From NCBI GenBank assembly GCA_030441635.1, contig JAUEMM010000005.1, forward strand, positions 1 through 64,000: a stretch of DNA of 64,000 nt. The letters are read 5' to 3'. Of the stretch, positions 17,742 through 27,531 are shown piece after piece. A program made the translations under genes and the position numbers. Below the pieces are notes generated by a model. The model was not told the origin of the DNA. It made no database searches and saw only the letters and a program-made list of their open reading frames with translations. This stretch comes from Wolbachia endosymbiont of Tyrophagus putrescentiae. GTDB taxonomy: Bacteria; Pseudomonadota; Alphaproteobacteria; Rickettsiales; Anaplasmataceae. Numbering within the stretch: the stretch's first letter is position 1; the number at the start of each line of letters is the position of its first letter.

Positions 17742-20360
17742 TGTAAAAGATCTATCTGTTAATGTTTTCTGAGCCGCTACCAACTTTGCAATCGGTACTC
17801 TGTAAGGAGAGCATGATACATAGTCTAAACCTAACTCAATAAAGAATCCTATAGATTCTGGATTTGCTCCGTGTTCTCCGCATATTCCTACCTTAAGATC
17901 CTGCCGAGTTTTTTTACCTCTTTCAATGGCTATTTTTATTAACTCTCCCACTCCCTCAAAATCAAGCATTTCGAATGGATCGTTCGCAAATATGTTATTT
18001 TTTCTATAAGAATCAAGAAAGTTAACTGAATCATCTCTTGAGAGTCCCATGGTTGTCTGAGTTAAGTCATTGGTACCGAAGCTGAAAAACTCAGCATGCT
18101 TTGCTAATTTATCAGCGATCAATGCTGCTCTTGGCAACTCTATCATAGTTCCAATAGAATACTCCACATCAAGTTTTTTAGCTTCCTCTTGTGCTAGCTG
18201 ACACATCAATACTAATTCCTGTTCATTCATAATGAAAGGTATCATAATTTCAGGTTTTATCTTTAAATTTTTCTCTCTCAATAGCTCATTTGCAGTACTT
18301 AATATTGCTCTAATCTGCATTCCATATATTTCAGGGTAAGAAATTGCAAGCCTACAACCACGATGGCCTAACATTGGATTTTTCTCTGATAAATGTGCTA
18401 TTTTATCTTCTACTGACTGAATTGACTTGTTTAGTGATTTAGCTACTTTCGCTATAGCAGATTGATTATTAGGCAAAAATTCATGTAAAGGTGGATCAAG
18501 CAAGCGTATAGTAACCTCTTTAGTGCCCATAGTAGAAAATATTTTCCTAAAATCTGACTTCTGCATTTCTTCCAACTTATTTAATGCGTCTACTCTTTCA
18601 TCCTGATCATCGGCCATAATCAATTTTTGAATAGATTTAATTCTATCATGAGCAAAGAACATGTGCTCTGTACGGCATAAACCTATACCATCTGCACCAA
18701 ATTTCTCGGCAATCTTTGCATCTTGTGGAGTGTCAGCATTTGCCCTGATTTTTATTGTTCTTATTTCATCTGTCCAACTCATTACAGTTTCAAACTCCCG
18801 TGATAATTCTGGAGAAATGGTAGGGAGAATTCCTATCATTACTTCTCCCGTGCTGCCATTGATAGTAATGGGGTCATTTTTGTTCACCTTAGTTTCACCT
18901 AGTGAAAAGGAAGTTTCATCTTTATCAATATAAAGTCCACCTATGCTACATATACAAGGTTTTCCCATTCCGCGGGTGACAACTGCTGCATGAGAAGTCA
19001 TTCCTCCTCTTGCTGTTATTATTCCACTTGCAACGTTCATTCCATTAATGTCTTCAGGGCTCGTTTCTGATCGCACCAAAATTACTTTTTTGCCCTGTTC
19101 CACTTCTTTTTCAGCATCCTGCGTATTAAAGACTACATATCCAGACGCAACTCCAGGGGAAGCAGGAAGGCCTTTTCCTACCACTTTTTGATCACTTTTA
19201 ATGTCGAGTATCGGATGCAGTAAATTATCAATGGTCTTTGGATCAATTCTCAGAACTCCTTGCTCTTTTGTAATTATTCCCTCGCTTATCATGTCAACTA
19301 TTATACGAATAGTAGCTTCAGCAGTGCGTTTACCTGATCTAGTTTGTAAAATCCATAATTTGCCGTCTTGTACAGTAAACTCTATGTCCTGCATATCTTT
19401 ATAGTGTGCCTCAAGGTCCTCACATAACTTGCACAACTCTTGGTAAATACTTGGCATTAGTTTTTCCATGGTGTTTTCTTGATTTCCATTAACTGGTAAA
19501 GGAGTATAAACACCAGAGACCACATCTTCTCCTTGAGCATTTATTAAAAATTCACCAAAGCATTTTTTTTCTCCTGCTGAAGGATTACGTGTAAATATCA
19601 CACCAGTAGCAGAGTTATTGTTTAAATTACCAAAAACCATGGCTTGCACGTTTACTGCAGTACCGAGATCTTCCGAAATATTGTGTATTTTTCTATAAGA
19701 AACTGCCCGGTCATTTTGCCAAGATGCGAACACTGCATTTATCGAATTCAACAACTGCTCTTCAACACTTTGTGGAAAATGCTGTCCGGTGTTTTCATAT
19801 ACTATCTTTTTAAAGTCACTAATGATTTTTTTTAGAATATCAGCACTTAAATCAGCTAGACTTTTTACATTATTTTTACGTTGTTCATCATCAATAACAC
19901 TTTGGAATAGGTGATGATCTAGCTGTAATACAACATTGGAATACATACTAATAAAGCGGCAATAGCTGTCATAAGCAAAACGCTCACCGCTCTTTTTTGC
20001 GAGCCCAACAACAGTCTCATCGTTGAGCCCAACATTTAAAATAGTGTCGAGCATGCCTGGCATTGAATTTACACTGCCGGAACGTATAGAAACCAATAAT
20101 GGATTTTGTGAGTTACCAAATCCGCAACCAATATCTTCTTCGAGCATTTTCATATAGCTTCTGATTTCATTATCAGGCAGCTTATTGCTCTTGTAGTACA
20201 TTTTGCAAGCAGAGGTAGAAATTGTAAAACCAGGAGGAACAGGTACACCTATATTACACATCTCTGCTAAATTTGCTCCTTTTCCTCCTAAGATGTCTTT
20301 CATCTCTGCATTGCCTTCACATTTATTTTTACTGAAGTAGTATATTAATTTTCCTTCCAT
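17739..20360 (-). CDS. ppdK: Pyruvate, phosphate dikinase
   Basis: PPDK interconverts pyruvate, ATP and phosphate with PEP, AMP and PPi, the entry to gluconeogenesis or a PPi-saving glycolytic step in Wolbachia-type metabolism. Counting from the chosen start it has 873 residues, with the N-terminal ATP-grasp domain (GGKGANLAEM), the phosphohistidine swivel GGMTSHAAVVTRGMGKPC near 435-452 and the C-terminal TIM barrel with CGEHGAN near 827. A TTG 17 codons upstream (20411) extends the frame, but the ATG at 20360 starts the conserved KLIYYFSKNK segment and is preferred. Confidence 0.96.
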   Translation of the reverse strand: MEGKLIYYFSKNKCEGNAEMKDILGGKGANLAEMCNIGVPVPPGFTISTSACKMYYKSNKLPDNEIRSYMKMLEEDIGCGFGNSQNPLLVSIRSGSVNSMPGMLDTILNVGLNDETVVGLAKKSGERFAYDSYCRFISMYSNVVLQLDHHLFQSVIDDEQRKNNVKSLADLSADILKKIISDFKKIVYENTGQHFPQSVEEQLLNSINAVFASWQNDRAVSYRKIHNISEDLGTAVNVQAMVFGNLNNNSATGVIFTRNPSAGEKKCFGEFLINAQGEDVVSGVYTPLPVNGNQENTMEKLMPSIYQELCKLCEDLEAHYKDMQDIEFTVQDGKLWILQTRSGKRTAEATIRIIVDMISEGIITKEQGVLRIDPKTIDNLLHPILDIKSDQKVVGKGLPASPGVASGYVVFNTQDAEKEVEQGKKVILVRSETSPEDINGMNVASGIITARGGMTSHAAVVTRGMGKPCICSIGGLYIDKDETSFSLGETKVNKNDPITINGSTGEVMIGILPTISPELSREFETVMSWTDEIRTIKIRANADTPQDAKIAEKFGADGIGLCRTEHMFFAHDRIKSIQKLIMADDQDERVDALNKLEEMQKSDFRKIFSTMGTKEVTIRLLDPPLHEFLPNNQSAIAKVAKSLNKSIQSVEDKIAHLSEKNPMLGHRGCRLAISYPEIYGMQIRAILSTANELLREKNLKIKPEIMIPFIMNEQELVLMCQLAQEEAKKLDVEYSIGTMIELPRAALIADKLAKHAEFFSFGTNDLTQTTMGLSRDDSVNFLDSYRKNNIFANDPFEMLDFEGVGELIKIAIERGKKTRQDLKVGICGEHGANPESIGFFIELGLDYVSCSPYRVPIAKLVAAQKTLTDRSFT

Positions 20361-20471
20361 GGTTCTTTCTAGATTTTTTATAACTTTACCTGTTAGATTA
20401 AATTTGAACAACTGAAAATTATCAGAAAATTTCTCGCTTTATGACAAAGAAAGAATTATAATATTAATATT

Positions 20472-21200
20472 ATGAGTTTCTTATTATTTAAAAAAGCTAA
20501 AAATTTTATATTTCCAAACGTATGTATATGTTGTGAATGCATTATTGACGAGAGTCTTAATTTATGTAGTAAGTGTAGTAAAAAAATTAATTTTTTAACT
20601 AAGCATTATTGCAATGTGTGTGGTTCAGTTATTTCAAATAACATCTATACCTGCGGTAAGTGTATTACTGACTCTCCACAATTTAAGCTATTGAAGTCAG
20701 TTTTTGCTTACGATGAGCATAGTAAAAATATGATTATAAATTTTAAATTTTTTGATAATTTAAATTATACAAAAGTTTTTGCAAAGCTAATATACCAAGC
20801 TCATAAAGATGTATTCCGTGATGCAGAGGTAATCATTCCTGTGCCACTACATAGGTTGCGTCTGTTCAAACGTAAATATAATCAAGCAGCTTTACTTGCA
20901 AAGGAGTTGAGCAGACTATCAGGTGTGTGTTATGAACCTTTTGCACTAAAACGTTTTCGCAATACCAAAGCTCAAGCTGGTCTTTCATTAAAACAGCGTG
21001 AGAAAAACTTAAGAAAAGCTTTTACTATTCGTGATAAGAGTGTTGTTAAAAATAAAATTGCCATATTAATTGACGATGTAGTAACAACTGGAGCAACCGT
21101 AAGATCTTGCTCTCAGGAGATTTTAAACTCTGGTGCCAGAGAGATTAGGGTACTTTCTATTGCTAGAACAGTAAACGAACCTGAAAGCTGTGCAACCTAA
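20472..21200 (+). CDS. comF: ComF-family phosphoribosyltransferase-like protein
   Basis: The 242-residue protein has an N-terminal Cys-rich zinc-finger region (CICCECIIDESLNLCSKC and CNVCGS...CGKC, about 18-64) and a C-terminal PRTase domain with the PRPP loop AILIDDVVTTGATVRS near 196-211. In naturally competent bacteria ComF helps DNA uptake; in others its role is unclear. comEC also occurs in this window. Its stop overlaps mutM, on the other strand, by four bases. Confidence 0.9.
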   Translation: MSFLLFKKAKNFIFPNVCICCECIIDESLNLCSKCSKKINFLTKHYCNVCGSVISNNIYTCGKCITDSPQFKLLKSVFAYDEHSKNMIINFKFFDNLNYTKVFAKLIYQAHKDVFRDAEVIIPVPLHRLRLFKRKYNQAALLAKELSRLSGVCYEPFALKRFRNTKAQAGLSLKQREKNLRKAFTIRDKSVVKNKIAILIDDVVTTGATVRSCSQEILNSGAREIRVLSIARTVNEPESCAT

Positions 21201-22003
21201 TTTTGACATATTTCACAAAAGTAAGTACTGCGACCGTTCTGCCGTATTAGCTTAATAGTATTATGACAAGTTTTACAAGGCTTTTTATCTCTACCGTACA
21301 CATAGAAATTGTTCTGAAAATGCCCTATAGACCCAGAGGGTTGCATATAATCTCTAAACGTTGAACCGCCGGCGGTAATTGCATCTTTTAAAGTATTTTT
21401 TACCTCGTCAGTAAGTTTTACACATTCACTATAACCCAAGTCTTTTGCTTGCCTTAATGGAGATATACGAGCTCTAAATAAACTTTCAGAAGCATATATA
21501 TTTCCCACTCCAACAATTAATTTGTTATCCATTAACACTGACTTTATATTTGCTTTTCTACTTTTTAATAATTCATGTAAATAGCCTGCATTAAACTTGT
21601 CAGTAAGAGGTTCTACTCCAAGATTACTGAAAAAATTTATTACTTGCTCCCTATTTAAAACAATAATTAATCCAAATCTTCTTGGGTCATTAAAAACTAT
21701 TGAGTTATGGTCAGAAAAGAAAAAAACTACATGATCATGCTTACCCTGGCGTTTATTATATACTAGCTTTCCGCTCATCCCTAGATGTATTATCACAGAC
21801 ATCTCACTATTTGTACTCCAGATTATGTATTTCCCTCGACGTGTAATTTCAGTTATGATCTTGCCTTGCAGTATTTCATTAATGCCTTCTGTTACTGGTG
21901 CACGCAGATTACAGCAATTTACTACTACACCACTGATTTGCTTATTCTTGATCTCATTGCGCAAAAAATTACATATTACTTCTACTTCCGGGAGCTCTGG
22001 CAT
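21197..22003 (-). CDS. mutM: Formamidopyrimidine-DNA glycosylase
   Basis: MutM excises 8-oxoguanine and nicks the abasic site. The mature N-terminus PELPEVE supplies the catalytic Pro and Glu. The helix-two-turn-helix VGVGNIYASE near 165-174 and the zinc finger CKTCHNTIKL...CEIC at the C-terminus are all present in 268 residues. It should be fully functional. Confidence 0.97.
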   Translation of the reverse strand: MPELPEVEVICNFLRNEIKNKQISGVVVNCCNLRAPVTEGINEILQGKIITEITRRGKYIIWSTNSEMSVIIHLGMSGKLVYNKRQGKHDHVVFFFSDHNSIVFNDPRRFGLIIVLNREQVINFFSNLGVEPLTDKFNAGYLHELLKSRKANIKSVLMDNKLIVGVGNIYASESLFRARISPLRQAKDLGYSECVKLTDEVKNTLKDAITAGGSTFRDYMQPSGSIGHFQNNFYVYGRDKKPCKTCHNTIKLIRQNGRSTYFCEICQN

Positions 22004-22132
22004 TTTGTCTACCTTGTTGTTGCTTTTTTCTTTTTAAGATATTTTGCCTTAAAGCCTGAACCAATCTTTCTTTTTTTGCTTCTTTTTCTCTATTTTTTTT
22101 TGTATTATTCATTATCATCACAATACATAATT

Positions 22133-22208
22133 GCCGTTGTAGCTCAGGTGGTAGAGTACGTCATTGGTAATGACGAGGTCCCAAGTTCGAGTCTTGGTAA
22201 CGGCACCA
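22133..22208 (+). tRNA. tRNA-Thr (anticodon GGT)
   Basis: The 76 bases fold into a cloverleaf with acceptor GCCGTTG/TAACGGC, D arm AGCTCAGGTGGTAGAGT, anticodon stem CGTCA/TGACG around TTGGTAA (anticodon 22166-22168), and T loop TTCGAGT. The discriminator is A and the CCA end is encoded. Confidence 0.96.
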
Positions 22209-22217
22209 CAAGGTATC

Positions 22218-23456
22218 TTAAACCTTTCCAAAAATAAGTGATGCATTTGTTCCACCAAAACCAAATGAGTTAGAGAGAGCATACTCCACTTTATGTTCTT
22301 GGGCTTTAAACGGCACGAAATTTAAGTCACATCCTTCTGATGGGTCATGCAGATTTAAAGTTGGAGGAACAATCCCACTATTTAATGCAAGAATACTAAA
22401 TATTGCTTCCACACTGCCTGCAGCTCCAAGTAGATGACCAATAGATGACTTAGTTGAAGAAACTGGTACCTTGTATGCGTAATCACCAAACAACTGTTTT
22501 ATTGCTATCACTTCAATTTGATCTCCAAGCAGCGTTGAGGTTCCATGAGCGTTTATATATCCAACCTTATCAGAATGAATCTGTGCACTTTTTAGAGCAA
22601 GTTGCATCGCCTGTAGAGCACCTCTTCCCTCTGGGTGCGGTGCAGTGATGTGATATGCATCTCCCGTTACTCCATACCCTACGAGTTCAGCATATATTTT
22701 TGCATTTCTATTTTTTGCATGCTCATATTCTTCTAATACTAAAACTCCGGCTCCTTCACCCATAACAAATCCATCACGTTCCTTGTCCCAGGGCCTTGAA
22801 GCTTTTTCAGGATAGTCGTTAAACTTAGTTGATAATGCTTTCATGGATGCAAAACCTGCAATACCAATTCTGCAAAGTGCGCTTTCTGCTCCACCTGCAA
22901 TCATGACATCTGCTTCGCCAAGTTTTATGGTCCTTGCAGAATTTATAATTGCGTGTGCACCTGTTGCGCATGCTGTAACTGCTGAGTCATTTGGACCAGT
23001 AAACTCATATTTAATAGAAATATGCCCAGATATTAAATTTATTAGACTTGCAGGTACAAAAAATGGACTAACACGTCTTGGACCTTTCTCCTGCATAGTT
23101 ATAACATTTTCTTGAATAACTGGTAGACCACCTATACCAGAGCCAATGATCACACCTATGCGACTTTTGTCAACATGTGGTATAATTGCTGAATCCTCCA
23201 CAGCTTGTGTTGCCGCAGCAACACCATAGTGAATAAAACGATCTGTTCTTTTTAGATCTTTCTCAGGCATACCACACTCGCCATCTAGTTGCACTTGCCC
23301 TGCAATCTTGCAAGAGAGGTCGGAAACATCAAACCTACCGTGATCAATTGCTTTTATACCAGACTCACCGGCTATCAACCTGAGCCAAGTACTTTCAACA
23401 CCTGCTGCTAGCGGAGTAATAAGACCAATTCCAGTGACTACTACTCTTCTGCTCAT
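22218..23456 (-). CDS. fabF: 3-oxoacyl-ACP synthase II
   Basis: FabF condenses malonyl-ACP with acyl-ACP in fatty acid elongation. The Cys-His-His triad is visible: TACATGAHA with Cys near 163, HGTSTLLGD near 302 and GHLLGAAGSVE near 338. The 412-residue length is normal. It lies six bases downstream of acpP on the same strand, the usual acpP-fabF pair. Confidence 0.97.
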   Translation of the reverse strand: MSRRVVVTGIGLITPLAAGVESTWLRLIAGESGIKAIDHGRFDVSDLSCKIAGQVQLDGECGMPEKDLKRTDRFIHYGVAAATQAVEDSAIIPHVDKSRIGVIIGSGIGGLPVIQENVITMQEKGPRRVSPFFVPASLINLISGHISIKYEFTGPNDSAVTACATGAHAIINSARTIKLGEADVMIAGGAESALCRIGIAGFASMKALSTKFNDYPEKASRPWDKERDGFVMGEGAGVLVLEEYEHAKNRNAKIYAELVGYGVTGDAYHITAPHPEGRGALQAMQLALKSAQIHSDKVGYINAHGTSTLLGDQIEVIAIKQLFGDYAYKVPVSSTKSSIGHLLGAAGSVEAIFSILALNSGIVPPTLNLHDPSEGCDLNFVPFKAQEHKVEYALSNSFGFGGTNASLIFGKV

Positions 23457-23462
23457 TTAATA

Positions 23463-23723
23463 CTAAGCTTTTTTTGCAATTATATATTCAACTATGTCAT
23501 CCATAGTTTCCATTTTTTGCGCATCTTCATCTGAAATTTCTATTCCAAATTCATCCTCTGCTGCCATAATTATTTCAACTGCATCTAAACTATCAGTACC
23601 ATAATCTGATAACTTTGAAGAGCTGCTGAACTTCTCTACATCCTTACTAATATGATCTAGTATAATTTTCTTTACTTTTACTTCTATGTCTTCTCTGCTA
23701 CTTGCTGCCAAATCGCTACTCAT
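23463..23723 (-). CDS. acpP: Acyl carrier protein
   Basis: This 86-residue acidic protein carries the growing acyl chain. The DSLD motif (GTDSLDAVEIIM, Ser near 44) is the 4'-phosphopantetheine site. It has an extra N-terminal segment (MSSDLAASSRED) compared with the usual 78 residues. It forms an operon with fabF. Confidence 0.97.
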   Translation of the reverse strand: MSSDLAASSREDIEVKVKKIILDHISKDVEKFSSSSKLSDYGTDSLDAVEIIMAAEDEFGIEISDEDAQKMETMDDIVEYIIAKKA

Positions 23724-23818
23724 TGTTTATTAAAAAATAATCTTTTTTGATGTTATAAAGAAATTCTCATGTTTGCAATATCTTTTATAATTAATATTAA
23801 TAAACTTAAAAATGTTAG

Positions 23819-24574
23819 ATGAAACAGTTGATTATTGCAGAAATAGATAGGCTTTTGCCTGAAAATAACCAAGATAGGCTTGTGTCAGCTATGCGCTATG
23901 TGTTGCTTGCTTCTGCAAAATATATACGTCCATCTTTGGTGATCGCTTCATCTCAAGTGTTTGACGTCGCAGTTGAAAGGATATTGCCAGTTGCTGTTGC
24001 AGTCGAATTTGTTCACACTTATTCCCTTATTCATGACGATTTACCTTGTATGGACAATAGTGACACTCGTAGAGGTCAACCAAGTTGCCACAAGAAGTTT
24101 GACGAAGCAACGGCAGTACTTGCAGGAGATGCGTTACTTACCCTTGCTTTTGAAATCCTATCTTCATTAGACGATGAAAAATGTTGTGAGATTATAAAAA
24201 TTCTCTCTCAAGGAGTTGGTTATAAAGGTATGGTGGGAGGACAAGTTTTAGATATTGAAAATAGAAACTGTAGTAATACTGATATGAAAGATATTCATCT
24301 GTTAAAGACTGCTAAGTTATTTGCAGTATCTTGTGAAATAGGGGCTATAGCAGGAAAAGCAACAAATGATGAACGAGAAGCCTTGCATAATTACGGAATA
24401 AATTTAGGACTCATATTTCAAGCCAAGGATGATATTGCAGATGGCGAGCAGAACAATTTACCTGCAAACTATATAGACAATCTTTACAGACAAGCTTTGG
24501 AGAAGCTCAATGTGCTTTCAGGAAATGCAAATTATCTATATAACATATTAGATCAGGTAAAAAATAATGATTAA
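23819..24574 (+). CDS. ispA: Short-chain (farnesyl) diphosphate synthase
   Basis: This trans-prenyltransferase makes farnesyl diphosphate from DMAPP/GPP and IPP. The first motif HDDLPCMDNSDTRRG (about 73-87) has the insertion between the aspartates typical of bacterial FPP synthases; the second, QAKDDIADGE near 201-210, is also present. At 251 residues it is shorter than the usual 290-300, with missing C-terminal helices. It overlaps the next gene by eight bases. Confidence 0.88.
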   Translation: MKQLIIAEIDRLLPENNQDRLVSAMRYVLLASAKYIRPSLVIASSQVFDVAVERILPVAVAVEFVHTYSLIHDDLPCMDNSDTRRGQPSCHKKFDEATAVLAGDALLTLAFEILSSLDDEKCCEIIKILSQGVGYKGMVGGQVLDIENRNCSNTDMKDIHLLKTAKLFAVSCEIGAIAGKATNDEREALHNYGINLGLIFQAKDDIADGEQNNLPANYIDNLYRQALEKLNVLSGNANYLYNILDQVKNND

Positions 24575-25403
24575 GAAAGTTACACTACAGTTATTGCTCT
24601 CTATAGTAATTATCTTTGTTTTGATAGGAGCTTTTACCATAGTTATAGTGAATATTAATAAGGTACAAGATAGAACTTATGAAATAAAAGCTGTGCATGA
24701 AGGCTTAGTGCAGACTATAGCATACTATCTAGTTAAGCCAATACTTGAGTCCACACTCGATCGTTATATTGAAAAAAACGGCTTAACCGAATATCTAAAA
24801 GAAATGCAACAGCAAGAAGAGGATCCTATTCAAACGCATAATATTACTGAAGGCAGCGGAAACAAAGCCTTTTGTGGGCAAGAAGTTTTCCTACAAATTT
24901 ATAAACTATCTCAGAGTAACATAGCAGTACCTCAATCTTTTCAAACTACTGATGTTACTTTGAAAATAGGCGATGCAAATCCATACAAGGAAGTAGGAAT
25001 GGGAGTAATGGAAATGAAAGAAGGAGGAGAACGTGTAGTGTTAGTTGATAATAACCCGTATTACGTGAAATTAGTTGAAGTAAAAGATGCATACCCTGAG
25101 TCAGTTAATAATCTTATGATTTTTGATAACTTAACTAGTAAAATTGGAAAAAAAGTAAAGTGTGGTGATGAAGTATCAGTCAAATATAGTGTCAGAAAAT
25201 ATAATGGCGAATTTCAAGTAAAAAACCAAACAGTACAATTTAAAGTAGGTGACAGAAAGGTACCACTTGCTATGGAAGTAGGAGTTGTCGGCATGAAAGT
25301 AGGTAATAACAGAACTATTATCTCTCCTCCTGAAACTATCAATGACACGTATGTAAATTTTGATAGAGAAAATATCTCAATAATTGACATGACCGTGGAG
25401 TAG
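24567..25403 (+). CDS. Membrane-anchored protein with two FKBP-like repeats
   Basis: The 278-residue protein has one N-terminal transmembrane segment (about 7-30) and then an extracytoplasmic body. Two stretches resemble the FKBP prolyl-isomerase core: LKIGDANPYKEVGMGVMEMK near 136-155 and VGDRKVPLAMEVGVVGMKVG near 228-247, the latter close to the family's G-x-x-x-x-P-x-x-x-E-x-G-x-x-G-M-K pattern. Several catalytic aromatic residues cannot be placed, so it may be a chaperone without isomerase activity. It overlaps ispA by eight bases. Function is inferred from the fold only. Confidence 0.6.
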   Translation: MIKKVTLQLLLSIVIIFVLIGAFTIVIVNINKVQDRTYEIKAVHEGLVQTIAYYLVKPILESTLDRYIEKNGLTEYLKEMQQQEEDPIQTHNITEGSGNKAFCGQEVFLQIYKLSQSNIAVPQSFQTTDVTLKIGDANPYKEVGMGVMEMKEGGERVVLVDNNPYYVKLVEVKDAYPESVNNLMIFDNLTSKIGKKVKCGDEVSVKYSVRKYNGEFQVKNQTVQFKVGDRKVPLAMEVGVVGMKVGNNRTIISPPETINDTYVNFDRENISIIDMTVE

Positions 25404-25436
25404 AGTAAACAGTTCATGGCTATTTTAAGAGATTTT

Positions 25437-25841
25437 TCAACTTCTTTGATGTTCTATATTATGACTAACAACATTTTCAAGCGCAATTTGCGTACTCACT
25501 CTACCTTCTTCTTTACATACTTTTTCGTAGAATTTTACAATACTAGAACCAATTATAGCTCCAAGTATAGGAGCAATGATAAGTACAGCAATAGGGGCTT
25601 CTGCAAAATATGCTATACTCATGATTATAGCTGCACCAACAACTCCTGAGAATAATTTGTCGTGTGATGTCTCTTCTTCATGAATGTATTCTATAGCCCT
25701 ATTTTCTTCGCTAATCTCATTACTTACTATACTTATTTCTATTTCACGAGCATTACTACTTAGGTCGTTAAAAGTAACCGATTTTTTATGAGCACTAGAG
25801 CTTGATTGATCAGTATCAACAGTGTTTTCATCTTTAGTCAT
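25437..25841 (-). CDS. Small membrane protein of unknown function
   Basis: The chosen start (25841, MTKDENTV) has a good Shine-Dalgarno AAGGGGT just upstream; the frame extends to 25901 but without such support. The 134-residue product has an acidic, Ser-rich N-terminal half and two adjoining hydrophobic segments near 65-102 (GVVGAAIIMSIAYFAE and AVLIIAPILGAIIG) that would form a membrane hairpin. The family is not recognised. It is convergent with the FKBP-like gene. Confidence 0.65.
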   Translation of the reverse strand: MTKDENTVDTDQSSSSAHKKSVTFNDLSSNAREIEISIVSNEISEENRAIEYIHEEETSHDKLFSGVVGAAIIMSIAYFAEAPIAVLIIAPILGAIIGSSIVKFYEKVCKEEGRVSTQIALENVVSHNIEHQRS

Positions 25842-25936
25842 AATACCCCTTCTTAAAACCTCTATTACAAGAATAGCCTTAAATGGGAAAAATATCAACA
25901 AATTATAGCAACTGTAGCCAATGTATGAATTAAAAG

Positions 25937-26692
25937 TTATGTTAAAAGTCCTATATATTCTTGCGTTAAAGGGGATTTAGCATTTTCAAATATTTCCTGA
26001 GTATTGCCATGTTCGATAATTTTCCCGTTGTAGAAAAAAACTATGTCATCAGATAGCTTTCTAGCTTGCTTCATCGAGTGAGTCACTATAATTATAGTGA
26101 ACTTTAACTTTAATTCTTGTATAAGATTTTCAATTGCATTAGTAGCTACCGGGTCAAGGGCTGAACAAGGCTCATCCATTAGAAGAATAGTAGGCTTTAC
26201 AGCAATCGCTCGAGCGATGCATAACCTCTGCTGTTGACCACCTGATAAATTTAATGCACTTTCATGCAATCTATCTTTCAACTCTTCCCATAGACCAACT
26301 TTAACTAGGCTATTTTCTACTATTTCACTATGCTTCCTTTTTGCAATGCCGTGCAGTTTAGGCCCGTAGGCAACATTATCATATATTGATTTTGGAAAAG
26401 GATTTGGTTTCTGAAATACCATACCAACTTTTGCTCTGAGTAAAACGACATCCATATCCCTTGAATATATGTTCCCTAATTTATCAATATTTAATTCACC
26501 AGAAACCTTACACCCAGGAACATAATCATTCATTCGATTAAAACAACGTAAAAATGTTGATTTCCCACATCCAGATGGCCCTATCAATGCAGTAATCTTT
26601 TTCTTATAAATATTCAAATTTATATCAAATAGAGCTTGTTTAGCGCCGTACCAAAGATTCAAGTCTTTAACAGAAGCGTGTATTTCGTTCAT
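25937..26692 (-). CDS. pstB: Phosphate ABC transporter ATP-binding protein
   Basis: PstB energises high-affinity phosphate import. Walker [10 protein letters not shown] near 38-46, signature [14 protein letters not shown] near 148-161 and Walker [14 protein letters not shown] near 169-181 are intact in 251 residues. The phosphate-type [10 protein letters not shown] after Walker A is specific to PstB. No pstS, pstC, pstA or phoU is in this window. Its ATG overlaps the dapB stop as ATGA, so it is translationally coupled to dapB. Confidence 0.95.
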   Translation of the reverse strand: MNEIHASVKDLNLWYGAKQALFDINLNIYKKKITALIGPSGCGKSTFLRCFNRMNDYVPGCKVSGELNIDKLGNIYSRDMDVVLLRAKVGMVFQKPNPFPKSIYDNVAYGPKLHGIAKRKHSEIVENSLVKVGLWEELKDRLHESALNLSGGQQQRLCIARAIAVKPTILLMDEPCSALDPVATNAIENLIQELKLKFTIIIVTHSMKQARKLSDDIVFFYNGKIIEHGNTQEIFENAKSPLTQEYIGLLT

Positions 26693-27465
26693 ATTACCTC
26701 TTGCATTGAATAGAGACCTGCATCTCTTCTTTTGTTATCATATAACCATAATGCTGCCTGAACGGCACCTTTAGCAAATACCTTGCGGTTAATAGCTTTG
26801 TGACTTAGTTCTACACGTTCATCGGCACCAGCAAACATTACCATATGATCACCAACCACTCCACCACCACGAGATACTGCAAAACCTATACTTTTTTTCT
26901 TTCGTGTACCAGATAAATGCTGATCGACATGTAAATCAATTTTTAAAGCATCAGCAATTGTTTTACCTAGTTCTATTGCAGTTCCAGATGGTGCATCCTT
27001 TTTTAGGTTGTGATGCATTTCCCAAATCTCCGCATCGTATTCACTACCTAAAAGCTCAGCAGCTTTTTTTACTAACTTTAGCAATACGTTTGCTCCTATG
27101 CTCATATTTGCCGACCACAATATTGGAACTTTTGTAGCATATAGTTTTAAATCAATATCCTCTATTCCTGTTGTTCCGCTAACTAACGGTTTTTTAAATT
27201 CTACAGCCGCTTCAAGGCATTTTAACATACATTCTTTATCTGTAAAATCTATTACAACATCGGAAAGCTCAAATACCTCGTCAATAGAATCTGTAATTCT
27301 AGCTCCTACATTAAACCCGCATCCTATAATCTTTCCAATATCTTCACCTAAATTTGAACGTGCAGCAACACCAATTATTTTTACTCTCTGATTGGCAATC
27401 AATTCATTAATTACTGCTCTACCAGTTCTACCAAGACAACCTATTACTCCAACTCTGATTTTCAT
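26689..27465 (-). CDS. dapB: 4-hydroxy-tetrahydrodipicolinate reductase
   Basis: DapB reduces the DapA product with NAD(P)H on the way to meso-DAP and lysine. The 258-residue protein has the dinucleotide-binding [10 protein letters not shown] near 9-18, [10 protein letters not shown] near 118 and the catalytic [15 protein letters not shown] near 149-163. Together with dapA at 57 kb it feeds peptidoglycan precursor synthesis. It is coupled to pstB by a four-base overlap. Confidence 0.96.
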   Translation of the reverse strand: MKIRVGVIGCLGRTGRAVINELIANQRVKIIGVAARSNLGEDIGKIIGCGFNVGARITDSIDEVFELSDVVIDFTDKECMLKCLEAAVEFKKPLVSGTTGIEDIDLKLYATKVPILWSANMSIGANVLLKLVKKAAELLGSEYDAEIWEMHHNLKKDAPSGTAIELGKTIADALKIDLHVDQHLSGTRKKKSIGFAVSRGGGVVGDHMVMFAGADERVELSHKAINRKVFAKGAVQAALWLYDNKRRDAGLYSMQEVI

Positions 27466-27483
27466 GAAACTTTTTTGGTAAAT

Positions 27484-27518
27484 AAAAAAGACTCCTTACT
27501 TATAGCGTGAAAGGAGTC
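27484..27518 (-). terminator. Rho-independent terminator of dnaK
   Basis: On the minus strand GACTCCTT and AAGGAGTC (arms at 27511-27518 and 27490-27497) form an eight-pair stem with a 13-base loop, followed at once by six T residues (27484-27489 as A on plus). It starts 13 bases after the dnaK stop, a classical intrinsic terminator separating dnaK from dapB-pstB. Confidence 0.85.
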
Positions 27519-27531
27519 AATTATAAATTAA

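Noticed and set aside
20361..20411. TTG start extending PpdK by 17 residues
   Set aside because: The conserved N-terminus begins at the ATG at 20360 and the extension has no family resemblance.
21785..22237. 150-codon plus-strand frame over mutM and tRNA-Thr
   Set aside because: It is antisense to conserved mutM codons and then passes through the tRNA; its composition reflects the opposite strand.
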